This document shows, one piece after another, positions 41,217 to 48,639 of a DNA stretch of 53,973 bases. The stretch is from assembly GCA_035360795.1 (NCBI GenBank), contig DAOSBJ010000002.1, positions 1 to 53,973 on the forward strand, read 5' to 3'. Position 1 is the first letter of the stretch. Every line of letters begins with the position of its first letter. The notes under the pieces are model-generated. The model was not told the origin of the DNA and did not search any database. It saw nothing but the letters and a program-made list of their open reading frames with translations. The stretch comes from DAOOKJ01 sp035360795 (lineage in GTDB: Bacteria > Patescibacteriota > Minisyncoccia > UBA6257). The position numbers were made by a program, and so were the translations under genes.

Positions 41217-41245
41217 CTAAAGTATTTTTAATTTATTATTTATTT

Positions 41246-41254
41246 ATTATACCA
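41246..41254 (-). promoter_or_regulatory. Extended -10 promoter of the methyltransferase-pilin operon
   Basis: On the minus strand TGG precedes consensus TATAAT (41251-41246). The hexamer 17 nt upstream (TATTAC) is a poor -35, so the TG extension is probably needed. Confidence 0.55.
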
Positions 41255-41258
41255 TTTT

Positions 41259-43700
41259 TTAGAATAAAGTAATACTGGTTAATCTGTCGTTTTCAGCTAA
41301 TTTCATAATTCTTACTCCTTGGGTAGCGCGGTTTAAAGTGGGAATACTATCGAGATTGATTTTTACCGTTTGCCCCTGGGCTGAAACCGCAATTAAAAAT
41401 TCTTCATCCTTGATTAAAGAACCTTTAATTAACTTTCCAGTTTTTTGGGTAATTTTGTAAGTTTTAATCCCTTTGCCGCCTCTTTTCTGAAGCCGGTATT
41501 CTTTTAAAGGAGTTTTTTTGCCAAACCCTTTTTCACTTACAGTGAGAATTTGAGATTTTAAATCTTTATCTGACCGAATTAAAGCAATCACTTCATCATC
41601 TTTTTGAAGTTTTATCCCTATTACTCCTGTTGTTCCTCTTTTCATTGCCCGGACTTCGTTCTCTTTAAAGCGGATAGACAGTCCATTAGCGGTAATAAGA
41701 ATCAAATCATCGTTTCCAGTTGAAAGTTGAGCACCGATTAAACTGTCGTTTCCCAATAATTTAATAGTTAAGATACCACTTTTTCTAATATTTTGATATT
41801 CATTTAAGGGAGACTTTTTGATTAAGCCATTTTTAGTCGCTAAAATAAGAAATTTAAAATCTTTATTTTTTATAAAAGAAGATACATTTAAAAGGCTAAT
41901 TACCTTTTCATTATTGTTTAAACTCAGGTAATTCTGAATTGATTTTCCGCTACTTGTTCTAGAACTTTCATTTATTTCAAAGGCTTTTAATTTAAAAAGT
42001 CTTCCTAAATCAGTGAAAAATAAAAGGTCGTCTTTGGTTGAACAGAAAAGAAGATGAGTCAAAATATCTTCACTCGTTTTCGGCTCATAAGCAATTACCC
42101 CTTTGCCACCTCTTTTTTGGTCTTTAATTGCATCAGGGTTGATTCTTTTTATATAGCCTTTGCTTGATAAAGTAATAAGAGTTGGTTGGTCAATTATTAA
42201 ATCTTCCTCAGGCACAGTTTCTGGCAAAATTTCGCGAATTTCTGTTCTTCGTTTATCTCCATATTTATTTTTTAAATAATTTACTTCTTCTTTTATAATA
42301 TCTAAGATTTTTTTCGGTTCTTTTAAAATTAATTCGTAATTTTTTATTAAATTGAGTTTTTCTTTTAGTTCATTGGTAATTTTTTCTTGCTCTAGTCTCG
42401 CTAAACTAGAAAGTTTCATTTCTAAAATTGCGTTTGCCTGGATTTCGCTGAATTTATATTTTGAAATTAATTTTTTAAAAGCATCTTCTCTGTTTTCAGA
42501 TTGTTTAATCAATTGAATAATTTCATCAATATAGTTTAAGGCTTTTTCAAGACCTTCTAAAATATGAGCCCTTTCTTTTGCTTTTTTGAGCAAGAATTGA
42601 GTTCTTTTAAAAACTATCTCTTTACGATGATTTATGTATTCTAAAAGTAAATCTTTTAAAGATAACACTTGAGGCTGGACTCCTTTTTCCGTTAGAGCCA
42701 AAATATTGACGTAGAAATTTTTTTCTAACTCTGTGTATTTATAAAGTTGATTTAAAAGCCGGTTAGAATTTGCTTCATTTTTCAAATCAAGAACAATTCT
42801 TAGCCCTTCTTTATCTGATTCGTCCCTTAAATCTTTTATTCCTTCAATTCTTTTTTCCTCTACTAATTTAGCAATCTGACTAATAATGGCAGCTTTACTT
42901 GAAAGATAAGGAATTTCAGAAACAATAATTCTTTTATTTTTTTCTTCCTCAATTTCAACTTTTGCCCGACATAAAAAACTTCCTTTGCCAGTTGAATAAG
43001 TTTCAATTAATTTTTCTTTGCCAAAAATAATTCCGCCAGTAGGAAAATCAGGACCTTTGATAAATTTCATTAAATCTTTAGAAGTGGCATTTGGATTATC
43101 AATTAAATAATTAATTGCTTCAGAAACTTCGATTAAATTATGCGGGGGAATATTGGTTGCCATTCCAACCGCAATTCCCATTGCGCCGTTTAAAATCAGT
43201 TGAGGAAGTTTGGCCGGCAAACATTTTGGTTCGTTTCTTGTGCCATCATAGTTTGGGATAAAATCGACTGTTTCCTTGTCAATATCTTCTAGCATTTCTT
43301 CGGCTAAAGGCGACATTTTAACTTCACTATAACGCATTGCTGCTGGCGGGTCACCATCAATTGAACCAAAATTACCTTGCCCAATTACTAATGGGTATCT
43401 TAAAGAAAAGTCTTGAGCCATCCTTACTAAGGCGTCATAAACTGCGATGTCGCCATGAGGATGATATCGACCCAAAGTGCTGCCAACAACTGTCGCTGAT
43501 TTTCTGAATTTGCCAGTTGATTTTAAACCGTCTTCATTCATTGCAAAAAGAATTCTTCTTTGAACTGGTTTTAAGCCATCGCGAACATCAGGTAAAGCTC
43601 TAGAGATAATAACTGACATTGCATAGTCCAAATAAGATTCTTTTAATTCTTCAGCAATATCTCGAAATTTGAAATTTTCATTGCCAGTTGTTTTTTTCAT
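41259..43700 (-). CDS. gyrA: DNA gyrase subunit A
   Basis: 813 residues. The winged-helix domain has RYHPHGD and the catalytic tyrosine in AAMRYSE. The tower and coiled coil follow, and the C-terminal beta-pinwheel carries the GyrA box (KRGGKG, seen in QKRGGKGV and again as QKRGGKGIKTY). This box separates GyrA from ParC. It cuts and rejoins DNA together with GyrB. It follows the MBL hydrolase by one base and is probably transcribed from the promoter at 44538-44566. gyrB lies 11 kb away on the other strand. Confidence 0.96.
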   Translation of the reverse strand: MKKTTGNENFKFRDIAEELKESYLDYAMSVIISRALPDVRDGLKPVQRRILFAMNEDGLKSTGKFRKSATVVGSTLGRYHPHGDIAVYDALVRMAQDFSLRYPLVIGQGNFGSIDGDPPAAMRYSEVKMSPLAEEMLEDIDKETVDFIPNYDGTRNEPKCLPAKLPQLILNGAMGIAVGMATNIPPHNLIEVSEAINYLIDNPNATSKDLMKFIKGPDFPTGGIIFGKEKLIETYSTGKGSFLCRAKVEIEEEKNKRIIVSEIPYLSSKAAIISQIAKLVEEKRIEGIKDLRDESDKEGLRIVLDLKNEANSNRLLNQLYKYTELEKNFYVNILALTEKGVQPQVLSLKDLLLEYINHRKEIVFKRTQFLLKKAKERAHILEGLEKALNYIDEIIQLIKQSENREDAFKKLISKYKFSEIQANAILEMKLSSLARLEQEKITNELKEKLNLIKNYELILKEPKKILDIIKEEVNYLKNKYGDKRRTEIREILPETVPEEDLIIDQPTLITLSSKGYIKRINPDAIKDQKRGGKGVIAYEPKTSEDILTHLLFCSTKDDLLFFTDLGRLFKLKAFEINESSRTSSGKSIQNYLSLNNNEKVISLLNVSSFIKNKDFKFLILATKNGLIKKSPLNEYQNIRKSGILTIKLLGNDSLIGAQLSTGNDDLILITANGLSIRFKENEVRAMKRGTTGVIGIKLQKDDEVIALIRSDKDLKSQILTVSEKGFGKKTPLKEYRLQKRGGKGIKTYKITQKTGKLIKGSLIKDEEFLIAVSAQGQTVKINLDSIPTLNRATQGVRIMKLAENDRLTSITLF

Positions 43701-43701
43701 T

Positions 43702-44346
43702 TTATTTATTCAAAGGCTTTAAAAGCACCAATTTTGTTTCTTGAGGAAGTTGGGTTTTTCTAATTGATAATTTATCTAAAACTTCTGGTTTTTTTGAAAG
43801 GGCTTTGAGAAATTTTTCTTCTGTATCTAATTTAATTTTTGAACCTTTTATTTTGTAATGCATTGGAATGACAATTTTTGGTTCAATTTGATTGGTTAAA
43901 GAAACTGCTTCTTCGCTTGAAACAGTATAATTTCCGCCAATAGGAATAAATAAAATATCGGCATTTGAGACTTTCTGGAGTGATTCTTCTTTCAGTTTTT
44001 TTTCTCCCAAATCTCCTAAAAAGCACAATTTCATTCCTTCTGAATAGATAATAAAAATCGTATTTAATCCTCGGTATTTTCCATTATTATCATCATGATA
44101 ACTTAATATTCCTTCAACAAAAATTCCATCAATTTCAATTTCTCCTAATCCTTCTAAGACAAAAGGTTCGCCCAAGATTGTCTGTTTATTGTTATGGTCC
44201 TCATGATTATGGCTAATAAGCAAAATATCCGCTTTAAAACGGGGTGGCTTCAAGCCCACAGATTCTTCGCTATATGGGTCAATCGCAATAACTTTGTTTT
44301 TAGTTTCAATTTTAAAAAAAGAATGTCCTAGCCAGGTGATAATCAT
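43702..44346 (-). CDS. MBL-fold metal-dependent hydrolase (UPF0173-like)
   Basis: 214 residues from the ATG at 44346; a TTG two codons upstream is less likely. The metallo-beta-lactamase fold shows WLGHSFF, the zinc motif SHNHEDH, FLGDLG and a later MHYK, as in UPF0173/UlaG-like hydrolases. The substrate is unknown. It is co-transcribed with gyrA, one base apart. Its promoter can be assembled only if the false gap at 44406-44505 is closed. Confidence 0.9.
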   Translation of the reverse strand: MIITWLGHSFFKIETKNKVIAIDPYSEESVGLKPPRFKADILLISHNHEDHNNKQTILGEPFVLEGLGEIEIDGIFVEGILSYHDDNNGKYRGLNTIFIIYSEGMKLCFLGDLGEKKLKEESLQKVSNADILFIPIGGNYTVSSEEAVSLTNQIEPKIVIPMHYKIKGSKIKLDTEEKFLKALSKKPEVLDKLSIRKTQLPQETKLVLLKPLNK

Positions 44347-44350
44347 ATTC

Positions 44351-44376
44351 AATAAATAAAAAATAAAAGATTTATT
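44351..44376. repeat. 7-bp-periodic AT array in the MBL-gyrA leader
   Basis: ATAAAAA ATAAAAG ATTTATT run in register, matching the array upstream of yebC. The same bases are repeated at 44506-44531 because of the assembly overlap, not because of biology. Confidence 0.55.
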
Positions 44377-44405
44377 TTATTCATTATAACAGATTTTTTG
44401 TTTTT

Positions 44406-44505
44406 NNNNNNNNNNNNNNNNNNNNNNNNNNNNNNNNNNNNNNNNNNNNNNNNNNNNNNNNNNNNNNNNNNNNNNNNNNNNNNNNNNNNNNNNNNNNNNN
44501 NNNNN
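44406..44505. other. Scaffold gap of 100 N (unjoined 55-nt contig overlap)
   Basis: 44351-44405 and 44506-44560 are identical, 55 nt each, the same length as at the gyrB gap. Closing it yields a normal intergenic region of about 70 bases with a complete promoter. Confidence 0.9.
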
Positions 44506-44537
44506 AATAAATAAAAAATAAAAGATTTATTTTATTC

Positions 44538-44566
44538 ATTATAACAGATTTTTTGTTTTTTACCAA
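44538..44566 (-). promoter_or_regulatory. Promoter of the MBL hydrolase-gyrA operon
   Basis: On the minus strand TTGGTA (44566-44561), 17 nt, and TGT-TATAAT (consensus -10 at 44543-44538, with TG extension). The -35 lies only on the right-hand contig. After gap closure the start of transcription is about 30 bases before the ATG. Confidence 0.7.
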
Positions 44567-44573
44567 AGAAAGA

Positions 44574-45386
44574 TTATCGTTTGAAGCGATAAATTGCTAA
44601 AGTAAAAATAATAAAATCAAAAATTATCAGAAATAAAATAGAACTCTTAAGAGAATGAAGAGTAAAGAGAAGAATTTTTTCTTTTTCTAGAGAGGGAGAT
44701 AAAATAAGCCAGCGCAAACCATCAGCCCCATAACAGAATGGATTTAAATGAGCAAGATTTTTAACCCATAAAGGAAGATTGTTTAAAGGAAAGAAAGCGC
44801 CAGAAAGAAAAGACATTGGAGCAATAACAATTTGCAAAAAAACAGAAAAACTTTCAGTTTTTTTAATGCCGCTGGCAAAAAATACTCCTAAAGCAGAAAC
44901 TCCGGCATTAAAAATAAAAAGAAATATAATAATTTTGATGAAATCAATAAATCCCAATTCTAAAGATAAATAGGGAGCAGCCAAAAGAAGTAAAGTGCCT
45001 TGGATTGTGGCAACAGTGGTAGCGCCAAAAATTTTTCCTAAAACAATATTTGAACGGGGAACTGGAGAAACCAAGATTTCTCTCAGAAAACCAAATTCTC
45101 TATCCCAAACAATAGATAAAGTAGAACTCATTGCCATTACTACTGTAGAAAGAGATAAAATGCCCGGATAAAAAAATTGGCTAAAATCATAAGGTAAGAG
45201 AGTAGTGGGAAAAAGGGCCTTAAAGCCAGTTCCGAAAAATAAAACTAGGAGAAGAGGTAAAAAAATTGAAGTAAAAACTTTAATTCGATTACGCCAATAA
45301 ATTAAAAGTTCTCGATACCAAATAATATATAATGATTTTAATCTCACGTTTAAAGGATAATGTTTTAAAGAATTTGAATCTTCCAT
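44574..45386 (-). CDS. ABC-2 type transporter permease
   Basis: 270 residues with six membrane segments in the ABC-2 (DrrB-like) layout. A cytoplasmic amphipathic N-terminus (LYIIWYRELLIYWRNRIKVF), an EFGFLREILVSPVPR loop and a LNPFCYGADGLRW motif before the last helices are visible. It pairs with the upstream ATPase gene, 9 bases away, to form an exporter, perhaps for drugs, lipids or glycan precursors. The specific substrate cannot be told. Confidence 0.92.
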   Translation of the reverse strand: MEDSNSLKHYPLNVRLKSLYIIWYRELLIYWRNRIKVFTSIFLPLLLVLFFGTGFKALFPTTLLPYDFSQFFYPGILSLSTVVMAMSSTLSIVWDREFGFLREILVSPVPRSNIVLGKIFGATTVATIQGTLLLLAAPYLSLELGFIDFIKIIIFLFIFNAGVSALGVFFASGIKKTESFSVFLQIVIAPMSFLSGAFFPLNNLPLWVKNLAHLNPFCYGADGLRWLILSPSLEKEKILLFTLHSLKSSILFLIIFDFIIFTLAIYRFKR

Positions 45387-45395
45387 TTTTTTTAT

Positions 45396-46454
45396 TTAAG
45401 TGTTATTCTTTTTGTTGTTTTTTGGAAAAAGAGAAAAGAGGTCAGCCAAATTAAATTTTTCTTCTTCCTCTACTGCTTTTAATGTTTCATCGTCCCGAAT
45501 TTTTCTGCCTGTAACTTCTAAAAAGACATCATCTAAGCTTGGACGCCGAAGTTCGATTGAGATAATTTTTGGCGAGATCGCTTTAACAAGAATTGGCAGA
45601 AACTCGTCTCCATTCTCTACTTCAATTTTTAATTCCTTGCCTATTTTTTTTAATTTATATTCAGGAAATTTTTCTTTAAATTCTTTTTCCGCCAATTCAT
45701 TATCTAAGGTTCTAAAACTAATAATATCTTCCCCAATCATTTTCTTTAAGTTTTCTGGCGTATCCAAGGCCACAATTTCGCCGTTATCTATAATCGCTAT
45801 CCGGTCGCAGTTTTCCGCTTCATTTAAATATTGAGTAGTTAAAAAAATTGTTGTTTCTTTATGTTTTCTAGCCGTAAAGATATAATCCCAGATTTTAGTT
45901 CTAGTTTGAGGGTCAAGCCCAACTGTTGGTTCATCTAGAAATAAAATTTGCGGCCAATGAATTAAAGCCCGACTAATTTCCAATCTTCTTTTCATTCCCC
46001 CAGAAAAATTTTCAACCCTCCATTTTCTTCTATCCCAAAGTTCGCAGAGTTTTAAAACTTCTCTTTTTCTTTGATTAAATTCTTTTTTCGGTACGCCATA
46101 AAGGTAAGCATGAAGGAATAAATTCTCTTCAGCGGTTAAATGAGTGTCTAAAGTTGTTTCTTGGAAGACCAAACCGATTGAACGCCTTACCATATCTGGC
46201 CGTGTTAAAACATTAAAGCCATTAACAAAAACAAGACCAGAAGTTGGAAGGGTCAAAGTAGAAAGAATATGAATGGTAGTGGTTTTGCCGGCACCATTCG
46301 GCCCTAAAAAACCAAAAATTTCTCCTTTTTTTACTGAAAAAGAAATTCCCTTTAAGGCTTTAAAATTATTGTAATTCTTTTTTAAATTTTCGACTTGAAT
46401 TACTTCAGTAATTTGTTGACTTCCGTTTTCTAGGATTTCGCTATCAATCGCCAT
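45396..46454 (-). CDS. ABC transporter ATP-binding protein (DrrA-like)
   Basis: 352 residues. Walker A GPNGAGKTTT, signature FSGGMKRRLEI, Walker B LFLDEPTVGLDP and a TTQYLNEAE H-loop variant (Gln in place of His) are present, followed by a C-terminal accessory domain (about 235-330) typical of DrrA/CcmA-type ATPases. It powers the ABC-2 permease encoded just downstream. The usual H-loop reads THY or THD; here TQY suggests a substitution of the switch histidine, also known in DrrA-like proteins. It follows trpS by 5 bases. Confidence 0.93.
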   Translation of the reverse strand: MAIDSEILENGSQQITEVIQVENLKKNYNNFKALKGISFSVKKGEIFGFLGPNGAGKTTTIHILSTLTLPTSGLVFVNGFNVLTRPDMVRRSIGLVFQETTLDTHLTAEENLFLHAYLYGVPKKEFNQRKREVLKLCELWDRRKWRVENFSGGMKRRLEISRALIHWPQILFLDEPTVGLDPQTRTKIWDYIFTARKHKETTIFLTTQYLNEAENCDRIAIIDNGEIVALDTPENLKKMIGEDIISFRTLDNELAEKEFKEKFPEYKLKKIGKELKIEVENGDEFLPILVKAISPKIISIELRRPSLDDVFLEVTGRKIRDDETLKAVEEEEKFNLADLFSLFPKNNKKNNT

Positions 46455-46459
46455 ATTTT

Positions 46460-47446
46460 TTAATTTAAGCCCATTTTTATTTTTACCTCTTTTAGGGTTT
46501 TTTGCGCAATGTTTGAAGCGTAATTTTTCCCTTCGGAAAGAATTTTTTTTATCAATTTTGGATTCGATTCAAAATATTTTCTCTTTTCTTGAATTGGTTT
46601 TAAGGTTTTATAAATTTTTAGCGAGAGGTCGTTTTTTAAAGTTTGATACTTAATACCACTAGTTAAATACATTTTTTCATATTCTTTTCTTTTTTCTTTT
46701 CCTTCGAAAAGTTCAACCAAAGTTAAAAGCGCAAAAACTCCTCCTTTTAAAGGAACAGTTTTTCCTTTTCCCGAATCAGTTGGCACTTTAAAGATTTTTG
46801 CTTTGATTGTTTTTAAGTCGTCAATTAAACTAAGATAACTTTTTGGATTTGTCTTTGACATTTTTCCTTCGCCAGTTAAAGAAGGAACATAAGCACCTTC
46901 TGTTAAATAAGGTTGGGGTTCTTTGAAAGTCTGGCCAAATTTATTGTTGAATATTCTAGCGATTTCTCTAGTTAATTCAAGATGAGGAAGTTGGTCTTTT
47001 CCTACTGGCACCAATTCTGATTTATAGATTAAAATATCAGCTGCCATTAGAATTGGATAATATAAAAGACCCAAGTTAGCATATTTTGGCTGTTCTTTTT
47101 TCTTTTCTTTATAAGTTGGAAGTTGTTCTAAACGAGAAACTGGATACAAGGTGGCAAGAAGATAAGAGAGTTCTAAATGCTCAGGAATCTGGGATTGAAT
47201 AATTAAATGTGATTTATTTGGGTCAAGACCGCAGGCTAAATATTCTAAAACTAATTCATTTATTTGCGTTTGGTATTTTTTAGGGTTATAAGGAGAGGTA
47301 ATGCCGTGTAAATCAACAACCGCGTAAAGGCAGTCGAAATTTTCATTGTTTTGTAAATCAAGATAACCTTTGATTGCTCCAAAATAATTTCCCAAATGAA
47401 GAGGGCCTGTTGGTCTAGTACCGGAAAAAATTATTTTTTTAACCAT
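46460..47446 (-). CDS. trpS: Tryptophanyl-tRNA synthetase
   Basis: 328 residues. The class I signatures are GPLHLGNYFGA (HIGH-like) and GKMSKT (KMSKS-like). The TrpRS-typical SGTRPTG start and the MAADILIY and VGKDQLPHLELTREIA blocks are clear. It charges tRNA-Trp. Length is normal. It is second in the operon unknown-trpS-ABC ATPase-permease, with 5-9 base spacers. Confidence 0.96.
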   Translation of the reverse strand: MVKKIIFSGTRPTGPLHLGNYFGAIKGYLDLQNNENFDCLYAVVDLHGITSPYNPKKYQTQINELVLEYLACGLDPNKSHLIIQSQIPEHLELSYLLATLYPVSRLEQLPTYKEKKKEQPKYANLGLLYYPILMAADILIYKSELVPVGKDQLPHLELTREIARIFNNKFGQTFKEPQPYLTEGAYVPSLTGEGKMSKTNPKSYLSLIDDLKTIKAKIFKVPTDSGKGKTVPLKGGVFALLTLVELFEGKEKRKEYEKMYLTSGIKYQTLKNDLSLKIYKTLKPIQEKRKYFESNPKLIKKILSEGKNYASNIAQKTLKEVKIKMGLN

Positions 47447-47455
47447 AAAAATTTA

Positions 47456-48373
47456 TTAATGATATTTCATTTCAATAAATTTCTTAAATCTTTCAGCAAA
47501 AATTTTAAAACTGTTTTCAAAATTTTTAAAATTTTCTTTATTTTTATAATCGAGAGATAAAGTATTAAAATGATGGGTTAAAGGAGAATTCTCTTTTATA
47601 ATTTTACTAATAGGGTAAAAGAGGCTATTTTTGTCTTTTATTTCTTCATGAATAATTTTATCAACTTTTCCAAAAACTTTATCTAAATTTTTAGAAGAAA
47701 TATCTATGCCTAATCCATATTGAGATTTATCTAAACGGATTGATAACTCCCTTGTTTCTTGTTCGTTTTCTTTTTTCTTAATCCGCAAATTGACTGTTTG
47801 CTCTTGATAAAAGAAAGGATCATTTCTAGCCTCTGGTTTTATTATTAATTCGATTTTTCCTTCTGTAAAAGTTGGATTTAGAAAAGATAGTTGAAAAAAA
47901 TCGGAAGAAATTTTGGGATTTTCTTTTTTGTTAACCAATAGATTTCCCTGAATTAGCGAAGAAAAATTGTCAGCCAAGAGTTTTATATCTTTATTAGCCT
48001 CAATAATATCGTTTTCAGATAATTCATTGTCTAATAATCCTAAACTTACTTTAGAAAAAGCAAGTTTATAGGCTTTTATTAAAGCCTCAGGAAGTGAATT
48101 AAAAGCAGTTTCAGTTTCAGGAGTTAAAAACTTTTTTGGCGGTAAAGTTTTTTTAAATTCCTCTATGGTTTCTTGTGTTAGGATATTTTTTAATAAATCA
48201 TAATTATTTTCCAATTCTTTAACAGTTTCAAGCCCTTTTGGTCTCTCTATTTCAGAATATTTTTTTAAAGCCTCAAAATTTGTTTTTATAATTTCTTCCA
48301 CTTCATTTTCTAACTTTAATTCTTGGTTCTCTTTCTGAGAGAAATCAAGGATTTTTTCTAATGATTGAGTCAT
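47456..48373 (-). CDS. Hypothetical soluble protein upstream of trpS
   Basis: 305 residues, acidic, with no signal peptide, membrane segment or cysteine. The first half is predicted helical with coiled-coil character (Lys/Glu/Leu rich). The second half (about 175-235) has alternating beta-strand patterns (KIELIIKPEARND, TVNLRIKKKENEQ). No family is recognised. It is the first gene of the operon with trpS, 9 bases upstream of it, and starts 46 bases after the 3' end of tRNA-Gly(TCC). Confidence 0.75.
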   Translation of the reverse strand: MTQSLEKILDFSQKENQELKLENEVEEIIKTNFEALKKYSEIERPKGLETVKELENNYDLLKNILTQETIEEFKKTLPPKKFLTPETETAFNSLPEALIKAYKLAFSKVSLGLLDNELSENDIIEANKDIKLLADNFSSLIQGNLLVNKKENPKISSDFFQLSFLNPTFTEGKIELIIKPEARNDPFFYQEQTVNLRIKKKENEQETRELSIRLDKSQYGLGIDISSKNLDKVFGKVDKIIHEEIKDKNSLFYPISKIIKENSPLTHHFNTLSLDYKNKENFKNFENSFKIFAERFKKFIEMKYH

Positions 48374-48418
48374 TTTGATTAGTAAATTAAAATTATAAAC
48401 AAGGTAATTCTAGTTTTG

Positions 48419-48489
48419 AGCGGGTGATGGGGATCGAACCCACGTCCACGGCTTGGAAGGCCGTTGCACTACCACTGTGCTACACCCGC
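48419..48489 (-). tRNA. tRNA-Gly(TCC)
   Basis: The acceptor GCGGGTG/CATCACCCGC end pairs over 7 bp. The anticodon stem ACGGC/GCCGT encloses the loop CTTCCAA with anticodon TCC, and the T arm is GGTTCGATCCC. The discriminator is U and the CCA is not encoded. A promoter and a terminator-like hairpin lie upstream. Confidence 0.95.
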
Positions 48490-48494
48490 TTAAT

Positions 48495-48516
48495 AAAAAA
48501 GACCTTTTAAGTCTTT
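48495..48516 (-). terminator. Terminator-like hairpin between tRNA-Pro and tRNA-Gly(TCC)
   Basis: On the minus strand AAAGAC (48516-48511) pairs with GTCTTT (48503-48498), followed by T residues. It can end the tRNA-Pro transcript. It also begins exactly where the tRNA-Gly promoter (48522-48550) would start transcription. It resembles the hairpin at 4631-4652 in sequence and flanks. Confidence 0.65.
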
Positions 48517-48521
48517 ATTCT

Positions 48522-48550
48522 ATTTTACTCTAAAAATAGATTAAAATCAA
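48522..48550 (-). promoter_or_regulatory. Promoter of tRNA-Gly(TCC)
   Basis: On the minus strand TTGATT (48550-48545), 17 nt, and TAAAAT (48527-48522). The predicted start is the first base of the hairpin at 48516. Confidence 0.55.
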
Positions 48551-48560
48551 AAGTTTTACT

Positions 48561-48637
48561 TGGTCGGGCTGGTGGGATTTGAACCCACGACCTCATCGTC
48601 CCGAACGATGCGCGCTAAGCCACTGCGCTACAGCCCG
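48561..48637 (-). tRNA. tRNA-Pro(CGG), CCA encoded
   Basis: The acceptor CGGGCTG/CAGCCCG has 7 bp. The anticodon stem CATCG/CGATG encloses the loop TTCGGGA with anticodon CGG, and the T arm is GGGTTCAAATCCC. The discriminator A is followed by CCA in the DNA, unlike the other six tRNAs of the window. Confidence 0.95.
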
Positions 48638-48639
48638 AA

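Noticed and set aside
44384..44566. Minus-strand ORF across the second N run
   Set aside because: It consists mostly of N and duplicated spacer.
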